A stretch of DNA of 58,958 nucleotides from NCBI GenBank assembly GCA_045646365.1, contig JAZRKP010000018.1:1-58958 (forward strand), given 5' to 3'. The notes under the pieces are model-generated. The model made no database searches, had not been told where the DNA came from, and saw only the letters and a list, made by a program, of their open reading frames with translations. Of the stretch, positions 58,923-58,958 are shown one piece after another. The translations under genes were made by a program, and so were the position numbers. This stretch comes from SIG454 sp045646365 (GTDB lineage: Bacteria; Bacillota; Clostridia; Monoglobales; Monoglobaceae). How positions within the stretch are numbered: the stretch's first letter is position 1; every line of letters starts with the position of its first letter.

Positions 58923-58958
58923 TATTAAAATTCGTCTAAACTTTGGGGTTCACTTCAA

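Larger units (their letters stand above)
57633..58957 (+). mobile_element. IS3-family (IS150-like) insertion sequence
   Basis: Two overlapping-frame transposase genes lie between imperfect terminal inverted repeats. The left end reads TGATATGCACCCCAAAAGTT and the reverse complement of the right end TGAAGTGAACCCCAAAGTTT; both continue into AGAC. If the ends are at TGA the element is 1325 bp; if at TGCACC/TGAACC it is 57638-58952, 1315 bp. Possible AAA target repeat on the left cannot be confirmed because the window stops one base after the right end. Full-length and apparently intact. Confidence 0.92.

Noticed and set aside
1..58958. CRISPR array, prophage or known defence genes
   Set aside because: No regularly spaced repeats, cas genes, integrase or phage structural genes were seen; the IS is the only mobile element.

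Overview
The window reads as chromosomal DNA of a low-GC, endospore-forming member of the class Clostridia. The pointers are spo0A, spoIIID and a 27-codon spoVM, whiA, the complete ctsR-mcsA-mcsB-clpC operon, murT-gatD, hprK, rex, an ECF-type thiT with a TPP riboswitch, a rubredoxin-flavoprotein typical of anaerobes, and sigma-A promoters of the TTGACA-17-TATAAT type. The genus cannot be told from the sequence. Almost all of the window is dense core genome. The only clear mobile element is an IS3-family (IS150-like) insertion sequence at the right edge. A truncated, rather AT-rich glycerol-1-phosphate dehydrogenase gene lies at the left edge.

Layout. 1-16 kb is almost entirely minus strand. 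A cca-rnmV operon ends in a lipoprotein (DUF4430, transcobalamin-like) and an ECF substrate-binding membrane protein. Then come spo0A and a long cluster read from hprK through a PHP hydrolase, murB, rapZ, yvcK, whiA and dnaE to murT-gatD. 15.9-22.4 kb: rpmB faces spoVM and a small membrane-protein gene; an LTA-synthase-like gene, pheS, pheT and ireB follow. 22.4-22.6 kb holds an unusual nested palindromic element between convergent genes. 22.6-32.4 kb (minus): holA, a secreted SH3-NlpC/P60 hydrolase, and the reading order metY-rex, then gyrA-thyA-folA-D-hydroxyacid dehydrogenase-flavorubredoxin. 32.4-41.5 kb (plus): rsuA-like, pyridoxal kinase-like, a DHHW protein, an unknown small protein, tRNA-Arg, spoIIID, and a replication-initiation group dnaA-mnmE-dnaD-like-dnaI-like, then tRNA-Ser. 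41.6-50.1 kb (minus, with one plus-strand sigma factor): DUF1292 protein, acyl-CoA ligase, thiT with its riboswitch, mnmG, hinT, alaS. 50.3-56.1 kb (plus): the ctsR heat-shock operon and a serine hydrolase. Then an orphan msmX/ugpC-type ATPase and the IS.

Themes. Sporulation control (Spo0A, SpoIIID, SpoVM, WhiA), envelope building (MurB, MurT-GatD, LtaS-like, DHHW, P60), replication (DnaE, HolA, DnaA, DnaD/DnaI-like, GyrA), folate/thymidylate (ThyA, FolA), and vitamin uptake by ECF transporters (thiamine; perhaps corrinoid) share the window. The items most worth following up are the DUF4430/ECF pair, the spoVM-adjacent 55-residue membrane protein, the palindromic element at 22387-22571, the spoIIID leader hairpin, the direct repeats in the spo0A promoter, and a dnaA that appears to have left the origin. 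No CRISPR array, prophage or classical defence island was seen. Many annotated starts were moved inward to the ATG/TTG with a good Shine-Dalgarno sequence; the reasons are given per gene.
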